Part shown: positions 41,256-49,715 of the stretch, piece by piece | How the letters are laid out: each line of letters opens with the position of its first letter | How positions within the stretch are numbered: the stretch's first letter is position 1 | Source: Firmicutes bacterium UBA5227 | GTDB lineage: Bacteria > Bacillota > Clostridia > Tissierellales > Sedimentibacteraceae | Direction: 5' to 3' | NCBI GenBank assembly: GCA_002409285.1 | Contig: DHUT01000053.1 | Location: forward strand, 3,610-57,575 | DNA length: 53,966 bases | Made by a program: the position numbers and the translations under genes | The notes under the pieces: model-generated | What the model saw: the letters and a program-made list of their open reading frames with translations, nothing else | Told to the model about the DNA's origin: nothing | The model's database searches: none

Positions 41256-42308
41256 ATGGTTGTTACATTTTCAGATTTTATTATGCAGGTTACCACTAAC
41301 CCAATGCTGCTGATTACCACATTGCTGACATTGGCGGTAATTATGGTAAATGGCTGGACGGATGCACCAAATGCAATTGCAACATGTGTTTCAACTCGTT
41401 CCATATCTGCAAGATCGGCTATATTAATGGCTGCGTTTTTTAACTTTCTGGGCGTATTTGTGATGACGATGATAAATGCCAATGTAGCGCAGACGATATA
41501 CAATATGGTTGATTTTGGGGGGAACTCAAAAGATGCCTTGGTTGCACTATGTGCAGCATTGGTTGCAATTGTAACCTGGTCAACGGTGGCCTGGTGGTTT
41601 GGCATACCAACCAGTGAAAGTCATGCATTAATTGCCGGACTTTCAGGAGCTGCAATAGCATTACACAATGGATTGTCAGGCATTAATTTTAGTGAATGGA
41701 TAAAGGTCTTATATGGATTAGCTCTTTCGACAGCCTTGGGTTTTGTAATGGGCTGGATTGTGGTAAAGTTGACAGAATTTATTTTCAGGGGATTTAGCAG
41801 GCGAACCACAAATATAATCTTTCAAGATGCTCAGGTTGCCAGCGGAGCTGCAATGGCTTTTATGCACGGAGCTCAAGACGGACAAAAATTTATGGGAGTT
41901 TTTATGCTTGGAATATACCTTGCTAATGGACAGGCAGATGCAACCAGTTTTCAGATTCCTGTCTGGATGATGATTCTGTGTTCATTGGTAATGGGATTGG
42001 GAACATCCATAGGGGGATATAAAATAATTAAATCAGTGGGCATGGATATGTGCAAATTAGAGAAATATCAGGGTTTTTCCGCTGACATGGCAGCGGCATC
42101 CTGCCTTTTGATTTCGTCGATTTCAGGAATTCCGGTAAGCACAACACACACAAAGACTACAGCCATCATGGGTGTTGGAGCTGCAAAGAGATTATCATCA
42201 GTTAACTGGGGACTGGTAAGTGAAATGGTTTGGACATGGGTTTTGACTTTTCCAGGCTGTGGAGTAATCGGATACCTTATGGCTAAGCTATTTATGTACT
42301 TATTTTAA
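41256..42308 (+). CDS. pit: inorganic phosphate transporter, PiT family
   Basis: A 350-residue membrane symporter for phosphate (metal-phosphate). Both PiT signature halves are present: VNGWTDAPNAIATCVSTRSI near the N-terminus and FMHGAQDGQKFMGVFML in the middle, plus IPVSTTHTKTTAIMGVGAAK. About ten helices. AGGAGA lies upstream. The DUF47 partner gene follows after 18 nt, as is typical. Confidence 0.95.
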   Translation: MVVTFSDFIMQVTTNPMLLITTLLTLAVIMVNGWTDAPNAIATCVSTRSISARSAILMAAFFNFLGVFVMTMINANVAQTIYNMVDFGGNSKDALVALCAALVAIVTWSTVAWWFGIPTSESHALIAGLSGAAIALHNGLSGINFSEWIKVLYGLALSTALGFVMGWIVVKLTEFIFRGFSRRTTNIIFQDAQVASGAAMAFMHGAQDGQKFMGVFMLGIYLANGQADATSFQIPVWMMILCSLVMGLGTSIGGYKIIKSVGMDMCKLEKYQGFSADMAAASCLLISSISGIPVSTTHTKTTAIMGVGAAKRLSSVNWGLVSEMVWTWVLTFPGCGVIGYLMAKLFMYLF

Positions 42309-42326
42309 AAATATTAGAGGTGAATT

Positions 42327-42950
42327 ATGGCTCGTAAGAATGAATATGATTATTTTGAAAGTTTTGTAAAACTTTCGGAATGCTGTTGTGAAGCAGCGAA
42401 ATTGCTTGATGAGGTTCTTATAAATTTTAAAGCTGACGAATTACAGGAAAAGATGAAAAAGATGCATGACATAGAGCATGATGCAGACAACCAGGGACAT
42501 GAAATAACAAGAAGGCTTGCAAAGGAATTTATAACACCTATTGAAAGAGAAGACATTGTTGTACTTGCACATGGAATTGACGATATTACAGATGCAATTG
42601 AAGATGTGCTCCTTCATATGTATATGTATAATGTCAAGGAAATACGAAATGACGCATTGAAATTTTCCAGATTAATACTACAAAGCTGTGAAGAGCTGAA
42701 GGTTGCATTTGAGGAATTTAAAAACTTCCGTAAGTCAAAGAATATACATGACAAAATAGTCCTTATAAATAAACTGGAGGAAGATGGGGACAATCTTTAT
42801 ACAGAGGCAGTAAGAAAACTTCATATTACATCGGCAAACCCCATAGACATTTTGACATGGACAATTGCTTTTGACAGACTGGAGAAATGCTGCGATGCCT
42901 GTGAACAAACGGCAAACACAATTGAAAGTGTAATTATGAAGAATTCTTAA
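42327..42950 (+). CDS. DUF47/PhoU-like accessory protein of PiT
   Basis: A 207-residue all-helical cytoplasmic protein. PhoU-like metal-binding helices are seen in MHDIEHDADNQGHEITRRLAKEFITPIEREDIVVLAHGIDDITDAIED and the second half INKLEEDGDNLYTEAVRKLH; split here, the key residues are the E/D-x3-D clusters. It regulates the adjacent PiT transporter. GAGGTGA precedes the ATG. Family TIGR00153-like. Confidence 0.93.
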   Translation: MARKNEYDYFESFVKLSECCCEAAKLLDEVLINFKADELQEKMKKMHDIEHDADNQGHEITRRLAKEFITPIEREDIVVLAHGIDDITDAIEDVLLHMYMYNVKEIRNDALKFSRLILQSCEELKVAFEEFKNFRKSKNIHDKIVLINKLEEDGDNLYTEAVRKLHITSANPIDILTWTIAFDRLEKCCDACEQTANTIESVIMKNS

Positions 42951-43032
42951 CAATCTGTGAAATAAAATTTGTTTTAAAAAACTATTGCATTGTTAATAAA
43001 AGTTTGTTAAAATAAAAGCAGGAGGTTACATT

Positions 43033-43671
43033 ATGGATAAACATGAAAGAATATCCCCTGCGGTTATCAGAAGACTTCCAAAATACTACAGATATCTTGG
43101 AGAGTTAACCAATAGTGGAATACACAAAACATCATCTAGGAAACTAAGCGAAATGACAGGCTTTTCTGCATCGCAAATACGCCAGGATTTAAATAACTTC
43201 GGAGGCTTTGGTCAGCAAGGATTTGGATACGATGTAGAAAATTTAAGAAATGAAATTGCAAAAATATTGGGGCTGGATAAAAAATATAGGCTGATTATTA
43301 TTGGTGCCGGTAATATTGGGCAGGCAATGGCAAACTACACAGGTTACTATGAAGCTGATTATGAGGTTGTGGCGTTATTCGATAAAAATCCAAAACTTAT
43401 TGGACTATCTATAAGAAATGCTTTGATTAATGACATTGATAATCTTGAAAGTTTTCTCAATGAAGAAAAAATAGATATTGCGGTAATATGCACACCCAAA
43501 AATGTTAGCCAGCAAATAGCTGAACGGGTAGTTCAATGTGGCATTAAAGCTATTTGGAACTTTGCTCCAAAGGATTTAAAAATGCCCGAAACAGTGTACG
43601 TAGAAAATGTACATTTGAATGAAAGTTTATTTTCATTAACTTACTATTATAATCAAATGAACAATGAATAA
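43033..43671 (+). CDS. rex: redox-sensing transcriptional repressor Rex
   Basis: A 212-residue NADH/NAD+-sensing repressor. The winged helix has GIHKTSSRKLSEMTGFSASQIRQDLNNFGGFGQQGFGY, with RQDL and GxFGxxGxGY conserved. The Rossmann domain has IIIGAGNIGQAMANY and ALFDKNPKLIG. It controls NADH-reoxidation genes; hydCBA and possibly gdhA are natural targets, though I found no clear Rex box before them. AGGAGG precedes the ATG. A strong terminator follows. Confidence 0.96.
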   Translation: MDKHERISPAVIRRLPKYYRYLGELTNSGIHKTSSRKLSEMTGFSASQIRQDLNNFGGFGQQGFGYDVENLRNEIAKILGLDKKYRLIIIGAGNIGQAMANYTGYYEADYEVVALFDKNPKLIGLSIRNALINDIDNLESFLNEEKIDIAVICTPKNVSQQIAERVVQCGIKAIWNFAPKDLKMPETVYVENVHLNESLFSLTYYYNQMNNE

Positions 43672-43689
43672 AATTGATAGTAATAAAAA

Positions 43690-43716
43690 ACAGAGTATTT
43701 CGTACTCTGTTTTTTT
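43690..43716 (+). terminator. rex terminator
   Basis: ACAGAGTA pairs with TACTCTGT around TTTCG, followed by TTTTTT. Confidence 0.88.
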
Positions 43717-43900
43717 ATAGTTCTAATCCTATCTTATGTGAGTGACAAAGAACAAAAAATGAGATTCTCAAATATTACAAATAATTAACATGATATTTAG
43801 TCATAATTATCTTTATAAATTTATAATTAAAAAACGAGGAGAGTTAGTAGGGCTTGTCACCTCAAAGAGTTAAAATTACAAATAGTTAATATTAAATTTG

Positions 43901-43928
43901 TTGTAAATATAATACCGTTTGATATAAT
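43901..43928 (+). promoter_or_regulatory. gdhA promoter
   Basis: TTGTAA (43901-43906), 16 bp, TATAAT (43923-43928), 39 bp upstream of the gdhA start. The rest of the 43717-43967 spacer shows nothing else. Confidence 0.55.
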
Positions 43929-43967
43929 AAAGAAGGTAAATACATTAAATTCATGGAGGTTTTACAT

Positions 43968-45311
43968 ATGAATGCATATATTGAAAGAATTATTGATTCA
44001 GTTAAAAAAAGAGATGCAAATGAACCAGAATTCATTCAGACGGTTGAGGAAGTATTATACAGCTTAGAGCCTATGATTGAAAAGCATCCGGAATATGAAA
44101 AAGCCGGACTGCTGGAAAGAATGGTTGAACCTGAAAGAGTTATATCATTCAGAGTTTCATGGGTAGATGATAATGGTCAGGTTCATGCAAATAGAGGATA
44201 TAGAGTTCAGTTTAACGGAGCTATAGGACCTTACAAGGGAGGATTAAGATTCCATCCTACAGTAAACTTGAGTATTATGAAATTCCTGGCATTCGAGCAG
44301 ACTTTCAAAGATTCTTTGACAGGTCTTCCGATAGGCGGAGCAAAGGGCGGTTCTGACTTTGATCCAAGAGGAAAATCAGATGCTGAAATCATGAGATTCT
44401 GTCAGGCATTTATGACTGAATTGTATAGACATATAGGACCTGATGTTGATGTTCCGGCTGGAGATATTGGAGTTGGTGCAAGAGAAGTTGGCTATTTATA
44501 CGGACAATACAGAAGAATTAGAGGAGCTTACGAAAATGGAGTATTAACCGGCAAGGGTATACCATACGGCGGAAGCTTGGCAAGAACAGAAGCTACAGGA
44601 TATGGCGCTGTTTACTATACACAGGAAGTTTTGAACCACTTTGGAGAAAAAGTTGAAGGCAAGACATTTGTAGTGTCAGGCTTTGGCAATGTTGCCTGGG
44701 GAGCTGTTCAGAAGATTAATCAATTAGGCGGAAAAGTTGTAGCAATTTCAGGGCCGGACGGATATATTTATGATCCAAACGGAGTTAAAGGTGAAAAAGA
44801 AGACTTTATGCTGGAAATGAGATCATCAGGCAGAGACAAAGTTCAGGACTATGCTGATAAATTTGGAGTTGAATTCTTCCCGGGACAAAAACCATGGGGA
44901 GTAAAAGCTGATGTTTATATGCCATGTGCAACTCAAAATGAAATTAATATGGACGAAGCTAAGAAAATTGTAGCCGGTGGCTCCAAGTACTATATTGAAG
45001 TAGCAAATATGCCTACTACAAATGATGCGTTGAAATTCATACAAGATAGCGGAATGATAGTTGCTCCTTCAAAAGCAGTTAATGCTGGCGGAGTTGCTAC
45101 CTCAGCACTGGAAATGAGCCAGAATTCAATGAGATATTCCTGGTCCTTTGAAGAAGTTGATGCTAAATTACACGGCATTATGAAGACAATTTACAAGATG
45201 AGCGTAGATGCATCCGAAGAAGCAGGATTAGGATACAATCTGGTTGCAGGAGCTAACCTTGCAGGATTTAAGAAGGTTGCAGATGCTATGATGGCTCAGG
45301 GAGTTATCTAA
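43968..45311 (+). CDS. gdhA: glutamate dehydrogenase (hexameric, GdhA type)
   Basis: Interconverts glutamate with 2-oxoglutarate and ammonia. 447 residues. ATG 43968 (MNAYIERIID) follows ATGGAGG; the ATG at 43953 overlaps that site. Active-site Lys in GPYKGGLRFHPTVN and PIGGAKGGSDFDPRGKSD, then DVPAGDIGVGAREVGYLYGQYRRI and the coenzyme-binding FVVSGFGNVAWGA. Length and motifs fit the 50-kDa bacterial class. NADP versus NAD use cannot be settled by eye. In an amino-acid fermenter it would act catabolically and feed NAD(P)H to the hydrogenase. Confidence 0.95.
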   Translation: MNAYIERIIDSVKKRDANEPEFIQTVEEVLYSLEPMIEKHPEYEKAGLLERMVEPERVISFRVSWVDDNGQVHANRGYRVQFNGAIGPYKGGLRFHPTVNLSIMKFLAFEQTFKDSLTGLPIGGAKGGSDFDPRGKSDAEIMRFCQAFMTELYRHIGPDVDVPAGDIGVGAREVGYLYGQYRRIRGAYENGVLTGKGIPYGGSLARTEATGYGAVYYTQEVLNHFGEKVEGKTFVVSGFGNVAWGAVQKINQLGGKVVAISGPDGYIYDPNGVKGEKEDFMLEMRSSGRDKVQDYADKFGVEFFPGQKPWGVKADVYMPCATQNEINMDEAKKIVAGGSKYYIEVANMPTTNDALKFIQDSGMIVAPSKAVNAGGVATSALEMSQNSMRYSWSFEEVDAKLHGIMKTIYKMSVDASEEAGLGYNLVAGANLAGFKKVADAMMAQGVI

Positions 45312-45358
45312 TAATAATAAAATGCAGACAAGCAAATAAATATGTCAAATATTAAAAT

Positions 45359-45392
45359 ATTAAAAGAGCAAGGATTACCTTGCTCTTTTAAT
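45359..45392. terminator. bidirectional terminator between gdhA and the AI-2E-family gene
   Basis: ATTAAAAGAGCAAGG and CCTTGCTCTTTTAAT form a perfect 15-bp stem around ATTA. Confidence 0.85.
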
Positions 45393-45405
45393 ATTCAAAG
45401 ATAAA

Positions 45406-46479
45406 TTACTTAAATAAATGAATTCTTCCCGTATCATTTAAATACTTAACCAATATTGCCGCAATGGGAGCCACAATTAATCCAATGAAACCAAATAATC
45501 TAAGACCTGCATACATAACCGTAATTGTAATAATCGGATGCAGACCAATCTGCTGACCTACAATTTTTGGCTCTATTATATTTCTTATTACTGTAATAAC
45601 TAAGTATAACGCCAATAAACCAACAGCAAGATTAAAATTCTTTAAAATCAACTCTATTATTGCCCACGGAATTAATATTCCGCCTGTTCCAAGTACAGGA
45701 AGTATATCGAGGACTGATATAATTGCAGCAATAGGCAGGGCACGATTTACCTTTAAAATTGATAATCCCACCAATAGTTCGGTAAATGTTGTAAGCATTA
45801 TAATTGCATAGGATTTAATCATCTTCCATATTGTTCCCGCTAAAAATTTTCTTGCTTCAGAAAATGCAGAATTAAACTTTTCAGGAAGCTGTCTTTTTAT
45901 AAAAGAAGTAAGGCTATCATACTCTACACTTATAAATACTGATAAAACTATTGTGAAAATTACAGATATCAGGTATAGAGGAAAATTGGAAATAAGTTTG
46001 GTAATGAATTCAACAAATGAAATTGATACATTTTTAATTGCATCCGAAATATATCCTATGGTGCTCGTTATAACCTGGGATATATTGTTTGCTGCGTCAG
46101 GAGAAATATTTTCTGTATTAGTTACGACCCATCCATTAAATTCTATCAACAATGGTTCTATTTTGTTAAAATATAAATTGGGCATTATATTAACCAAGTC
46201 AGTTATCTGTGAAATTAAAAATGAGATCAGTATCCATAGAATCAAAACTATAACTACATAAAATGCAGCTACTACAAATATAGTTACTCCTTTTCCGGTT
46301 GATTTTACAAATCGGTTTATAAATCTGGTTACAGGTCTTAAAGCAAGAGCTATAAAAAATCCGATAAGAAACGGCATAAACCAGTGAATTGCATAAACGA
46401 ATACAAAATATAAGACAGCATAAACTGTTACAACGAAAGCTACATTGATTATAAATTTTTTCTTTTCATCTAAAGTCAT
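45406..46479 (-). CDS. AI-2E family transporter (PerM/YtvI-like)
   Basis: A 357-residue membrane protein with about seven to eight helices. ATG 46479 (MTLDEKKKF) follows GGAGGAG; the longer frame to 46563 has a poly-Ile leader from AT-rich spacer. Family features are FMPFLIGFFIALALRPVTRFINR near the start, the periplasmic middle segment and the C-terminal IVGQQIGLHPIITITVMYAGLRLFGFIGLIVAPIAAIL, of which the PxG and P-x-A-A residues stand out. The substrate (autoinducer, ion or other) is unknown. It is monocistronic. Confidence 0.9.
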   Translation of the reverse strand: MTLDEKKKFIINVAFVVTVYAVLYFVFVYAIHWFMPFLIGFFIALALRPVTRFINRFVKSTGKGVTIFVVAAFYVVIVLILWILISFLISQITDLVNIMPNLYFNKIEPLLIEFNGWVVTNTENISPDAANNISQVITSTIGYISDAIKNVSISFVEFITKLISNFPLYLISVIFTIVLSVFISVEYDSLTSFIKRQLPEKFNSAFSEARKFLAGTIWKMIKSYAIIMLTTFTELLVGLSILKVNRALPIAAIISVLDILPVLGTGGILIPWAIIELILKNFNLAVGLLALYLVITVIRNIIEPKIVGQQIGLHPIITITVMYAGLRLFGFIGLIVAPIAAILVKYLNDTGRIHLFK

Positions 46480-46644
46480 ACTTGACTCCTCCACAATTAT
46501 TATTATAATTATAATATTTTCTGAGATTGGTTGCAATATTAAATATTTAATTTTATTTAACAATCCTATTAATTATTGAAAATGGGAACATGTCAGTAAA
46601 ACTAAAATAAAATAATGTAATAAAGATTTTTATAGGAGGCTTAT

Positions 46645-47844
46645 ATGTACAGAAATCCGTATGAAGCATTTCAATTTCCGATGTACACTGATTTCGGATT
46701 CAAAGCTTTGCAGCAGCAGATAAATGCTCAGGAGGTTATAGATAGATTTCGGTCTGAGAATAATGAGACTTATATGAGATTAGAGCAGCTTGGCGCAAGC
46801 AGGGAGCTAATTGATTATTTTTTGTATTCCATGGTGGTTTTTTTAATAAATCAGGCAGATATCAGCCGTTCTCCAAGTGAAGTTTATAACCAGTTTAATA
46901 ATGAATACCCATGGTTCGATTTGGGATTAAGGCAAATAAATATACCGAAAAATATGGTTGATAGATATGCTATAAGATTAATTGAAATTTTACTTGGAAT
47001 AATTCAAGATATACAACAGGAATCATTTCCTGCAACCGGGTGGTCACAATGGGAGGATCTGGGTGGTATATTGACAACGTCACCGGCAGCAGCTTCCTGG
47101 GGACCTGAACGTATAGATGTATTTGCGGGAGGTACTAATACTGCAATGTGGCACAAATGGTGGAGCGGAAACGGCTGGAGTCAATGGGAAAACTTAGGCG
47201 GTGTAATAACATCAGCACCTGCAGCAGTATCTTGGGGGTTTAACCGCATAGATACATTTATTAGAGGAACAAATGATGCAATGTGGCATAAGTGGTGGGA
47301 TGGAACAGCATGGAGTGAGTGGGAGGACCTCGGAGGATTATTGACATCAGCACCAGCGGCAGTATCCTGGGGATTCAACCGCATAGATACATTTGCAAGA
47401 GGAACAGACAGCACCCTATGGCATAAATGGTGGGATGGAGCTCATTGGAGCAATTGGGAAAGCCTCGGGGGAATTTTAACATCAGCACCTGCAGCAGTAT
47501 CCTGGGGATCCGACAGAATAGATGTATTTGCCAGAGGAAATAATAATGAGTTAATTCATAAATGGTGGGGCGGAAGTTCCTGGAGTGAGTGGGAAAATCT
47601 TGGAGGGACATTGATTTCAGGACCCGCTGCATCCTCAGAACGTGAAAATTATCTGGATGTGTTTGCCAGGGGCATAAATAACAGTTTGCTTGTGAAGACA
47701 TGGAATGGCTCATTCTGGGAAGACTGGCAGAACATCGGAGGAAATATTGATTCAAATCCTGCCGCAGTATCACGTGACACAAACAGGACAGACGTATTTG
47801 CTAAAGGTCAAAACAGGAATTTAATTCATATATGGAAGGAGTAA
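46645..47844 (+). CDS. six-repeat DUF346/propeller-like protein with a novel N-terminal domain
   Basis: A 399-residue protein behind AGGAGG. Residues 1-130 are a helical domain I do not recognise (MYRNPYEAFQFPMYTDFG...). From about 132 to the end run six 45-residue repeats of the form W-S-x-W-E-x-L-G-G-x-x-x-S-x-P-A-A-x-S, then R-I-D-x-F-x-R-G-x-x-x-x-x-W-H-K-W-W. The first four are nearly identical; the fifth and sixth are diverged, and the last ends early (HIWKE). The repeat resembles DUF346 and the PLL-type lectin propeller. There is no signal peptide. A spore-surface or carbohydrate-binding role is inference. Confidence 0.85.
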   Translation: MYRNPYEAFQFPMYTDFGFKALQQQINAQEVIDRFRSENNETYMRLEQLGASRELIDYFLYSMVVFLINQADISRSPSEVYNQFNNEYPWFDLGLRQINIPKNMVDRYAIRLIEILLGIIQDIQQESFPATGWSQWEDLGGILTTSPAAASWGPERIDVFAGGTNTAMWHKWWSGNGWSQWENLGGVITSAPAAVSWGFNRIDTFIRGTNDAMWHKWWDGTAWSEWEDLGGLLTSAPAAVSWGFNRIDTFARGTDSTLWHKWWDGAHWSNWESLGGILTSAPAAVSWGSDRIDVFARGNNNELIHKWWGGSSWSEWENLGGTLISGPAASSERENYLDVFARGINNSLLVKTWNGSFWEDWQNIGGNIDSNPAAVSRDTNRTDVFAKGQNRNLIHIWKE

Positions 47845-47846
47845 GG

Positions 47847-47877
47847 AAGAGATAATTGCATCGCAATTATCTCTTTT
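47847..47877. terminator. terminator after the DUF346 gene
   Basis: AAGAGATAATTGC pairs with GCAATTATCTCTT around ATC, then TTTT. It also lies just beyond the 3' end of the convergent tRNA gene. Confidence 0.75.
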
Positions 47878-47897
47878 GCTAAAAATCCTATAACAAA

Positions 47898-47970
47898 TGA
47901 ACCATGAGGGATTCGAACCCCCGACGCCTAGATTCGAAGTCTAGCACTCTATCCACTGAGCTAATGGTCC
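47898..47970 (-). tRNA. tRNA-Arg (anticodon TCG)
   Basis: A 73-nt cloverleaf on the minus strand. The acceptor stem is GGACCAT/ATGGTTC (one G-U), the D-arm TAGCTCAGTGGATAGAG, the anticodon stem CTAGA/TCTAG with loop CTTCGAA (anticodon TCG, reading CGA), and the T-arm loop TTCGAAT. The discriminator is A. CCA is not encoded. Confidence 0.95.
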
Positions 47971-48114
47971 GTGACTAATAAATTATAGTACATTCATATA
48001 AAAATATCAATAGTTAAAATTTATTTTTATTTTTGATAGCATAGACTTAAAATCTGAGCATAAAATTAACATAAGTTCGGAAAACATTAGAGATCTAAGT
48101 GTTAGGGTGATAAG

Positions 48115-48219
48115 GTGCAAGAATCTATAAAATCAGCATATCTTCACATAAATGATCAAAGGGAGTCGAGATTATGGATATGGAGCTTTATAAAGAATTT
48201 ATTAAGCCGGAGATACTGA
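48115..48219 (+). CDS. possible 34-residue leader ORF overlapping the holin gene
   Basis: GTG 48115 follows AGGGTGAT by a short gap. The product begins (M)QESIKSAYLHINDQRE and ends SFIKNLLSRRY at TGA 48219, reading across the start of the holin gene in another frame. It might couple or restrain holin translation. Composition is protein-like but no family is recognised, so it could be chance. Confidence 0.3.
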   Translation: MQESIKSAYLHINDQRESRLWIWSFIKNLLSRRY

Positions 48220-48464
48220 TATTAATTCCGGTATTGTATTTAATCGGCATGATGATTAAAAGCACCACTTTGATAAAGGATAAATATATACCCTTGGTTT
48301 TAGGTATAGTTGGCATCGTACTGGTCACTGTATATATATTAGCTACAGAAGGAACCGAAAACATTTACATGGCTATATTTACAGCTGTAACACAGGGCAT
48401 ATTGTGTGCCGGGGCAAGCGTATATGTTAATCAGTTAGCTAAACAACTTGGGAAGAACGAGTAA
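48174..48464 (+). CDS. small holin-like membrane protein (phage_holin_5_2 type)
   Basis: A 96-residue protein behind AAGGGAG. It has three hydrophobic segments: ILILIPVLYLIGMMI, YIPLVLGIVGIVLVTVYIL and MAIFTAVTQGILCAGASVYV, with the charged tail NQLAKQLGKNE. The TQGILCAGASVYVNQL region is typical of Listeria A118-type holins. No endolysin, portal or tail genes are near, so it is either a prophage remnant or a domesticated holin used for protein or spore-component release. It ends at a strong bidirectional hairpin. Confidence 0.78.
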   Translation: MDMELYKEFIKPEILILIPVLYLIGMMIKSTTLIKDKYIPLVLGIVGIVLVTVYILATEGTENIYMAIFTAVTQGILCAGASVYVNQLAKQLGKNE

Positions 48465-48479
48465 ACCATGAGTTATGAT

Positions 48480-48507
48480 AAAAGGCGGAGCATATGCTCC
48501 GCCTTTT
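48480..48507. terminator. bidirectional terminator between the holin and Cys-rich genes
   Basis: AAAAGGCGGAGCAT and ATGCTCCGCCTTTT form a perfect 28-bp palindrome with A- and T-runs at the ends. Confidence 0.88.
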
Positions 48508-48514
48508 AACAACT

Positions 48515-48724
48515 TTAGCACCTTCTGCAGCAGCAATTATTGTTGTTATTGTTATTGTCATCTTCTAATGCGTCTTCCAATAATTCAATCAAACACTCAT
48601 ATACAAAATTGCACCTTCTGCCGGAACCCGGAGCTGTGCTGCCTCCGCCACACCTTCTCCTGCAGAATTCCTCTGCGGTAATACAGTTGCCTGTTCCTGC
48701 TACATTGTTCCATCCACAACTCAT
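48515..48724 (-). CDS. 69-residue Cys- and Asn-rich mini-protein
   Basis: ATG 48724 follows AGAGGTG by six bases; a longer frame back to 48733 has none. The product begins MSCGWNNVAGTGNCITAEEF. Cysteines occur singly, in CRRRC, and in a final CCCRRC, eight or nine in 69 residues. A central helix (FVYECLIELLEDALEDD) is followed by a run of seven Asn. There is no signal peptide. I recognise no family. Composition recalls small cross-linked spore-coat or metal-binding proteins, which is inference. It is convergent with the holin gene and divergent from the second holin. Confidence 0.65.
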   Translation of the reverse strand: MSCGWNNVAGTGNCITAEEFCRRRCGGGSTAPGSGRRCNFVYECLIELLEDALEDDNNNNNNNCCCRRC

Positions 48725-48971
48725 AAATAACACCTCTAATTATTATTTCGAGACAAGCTCAATAGCAATATATTCTTAAAACAAGAAATAGTGTCATTCC
48801 ATGCGCATTTATATTAAAGTCACCGACATTATTTAAATCTGTAACACAACAGAGCTAAAATCTGTGGGAATGAAATGATATCAATTGCGGCAGTATTAAT
48901 ACAAGCTTGACTTGTTGACATATAATACAGCAAGAGTATTTTTATACTCTTTTTAAAGGGAGATGAAGAAA

Positions 48972-49409
48972 GTGGAAGTTAATAGTTTGAAAATAAGTGT
49001 ATTGAGTATATTAGGAGTGGTTGGCAGTGCAGCCGCGAACTTATTAGGCGGATGGGATTCAGCATTGCAGACATTGATTTTATTTATGGCTGTGGACTAT
49101 GTCACGGGTCTGATTGTTGCCGGGGTATTTAAAAAATCTGCTAAATCTGAAACAGGTGCCATAGAAAGCAAAGCAGGATGGAAAGGCCTGTTTAAAAAAG
49201 GTGTTACACTGCTAATTGTACTTGTGGCAACACAGCTGGATAAGGTTACCGGTACAGAAATTATCAGGGACGCAGTTATAATTGCATATATAGTAAATGA
49301 AGGAATAAGCATCATTGAAAATGCAGGACTGATGGGCGTACCAATACCGGATATAATTAGAAAGACCCTTGAAATGCTTAAAAACAAAGAAGATTCAGAA
49401 AATAAATAA
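48972..49409 (+). CDS. TcdE-like holin (phage_holin_4_1 family)
   Basis: A 145-residue membrane protein. I favour GTG 48972 ((M)EVNSLKISV) because AAGGGAG directly abuts the ATG at 48963 but is about nine bases from the GTG. It has four hydrophobic segments, with family residues LFMAVDYVTGLIVAGVFKKSAKSETGAIESKAGWKGLFKK (the D-Y-x-T-G and S-K-x-G-x-x-G-L-x-K core) and AYIVNEGISIIENAGLMGVPIP. TcdE in C. difficile helps release toxins. No toxin gene or endolysin is adjacent. A terminator follows. Confidence 0.85.
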   Translation: MEVNSLKISVLSILGVVGSAAANLLGGWDSALQTLILFMAVDYVTGLIVAGVFKKSAKSETGAIESKAGWKGLFKKGVTLLIVLVATQLDKVTGTEIIRDAVIIAYIVNEGISIIENAGLMGVPIPDIIRKTLEMLKNKEDSENK

Positions 49410-49466
49410 GGTTATAATTGACCATTGTTCTTCTATAGTTTGCAAATAAGTGAAAAGACAATACAG

Positions 49467-49492
49467 CAAAAAGCACGTTTATGTGCTTTTTG
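49467..49492 (+). terminator. terminator after the TcdE-like gene
   Basis: CAAAAAGCAC pairs with GTGCTTTTTG around GTTTAT, with a T-run in the stem. Confidence 0.75.
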
Positions 49493-49715
49493 TAAATTCG
49501 AGGTTATATTTGTTGCATAAATTAGAGATTAAGAATCAGATAATTTTATCTGAACATAAATAAACATTTTTATTTCCTGTAAACTGTGCTATAATAACAA
49601 CGATATGCAAAATAAGGTTGTATTAATTTATATAGGATAAAATAATACAATGCAGCATATAAATAAATATAAGCACTTAATTTTTAGCTTAACTTTAATT
49701 GTCGGGAGTGAATTT
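49493..49715 (+). other. spacer and promoter region of ctpA
   Basis: TATAAT at 49590-49595 is a likely -10, without a clear -35. The in-frame ORF extension from 49650 into ctpA has no ribosome site. Nothing else is recognised. Confidence 0.35.

Noticed and set aside
42985..43020. Rex box upstream of rex
   Set aside because: TTGTTAATAAAAG and TTTGTTAAAAT are half-sites in the same orientation, not the inverted TTGTTAA/TTAACAA pair; similar strings occur at 20528 and 29888 by AT-richness.
48174..49409. prophage
   Set aside because: Only holin-type genes are present; no integrase, terminase, capsid, tail or lysin was found within the window.
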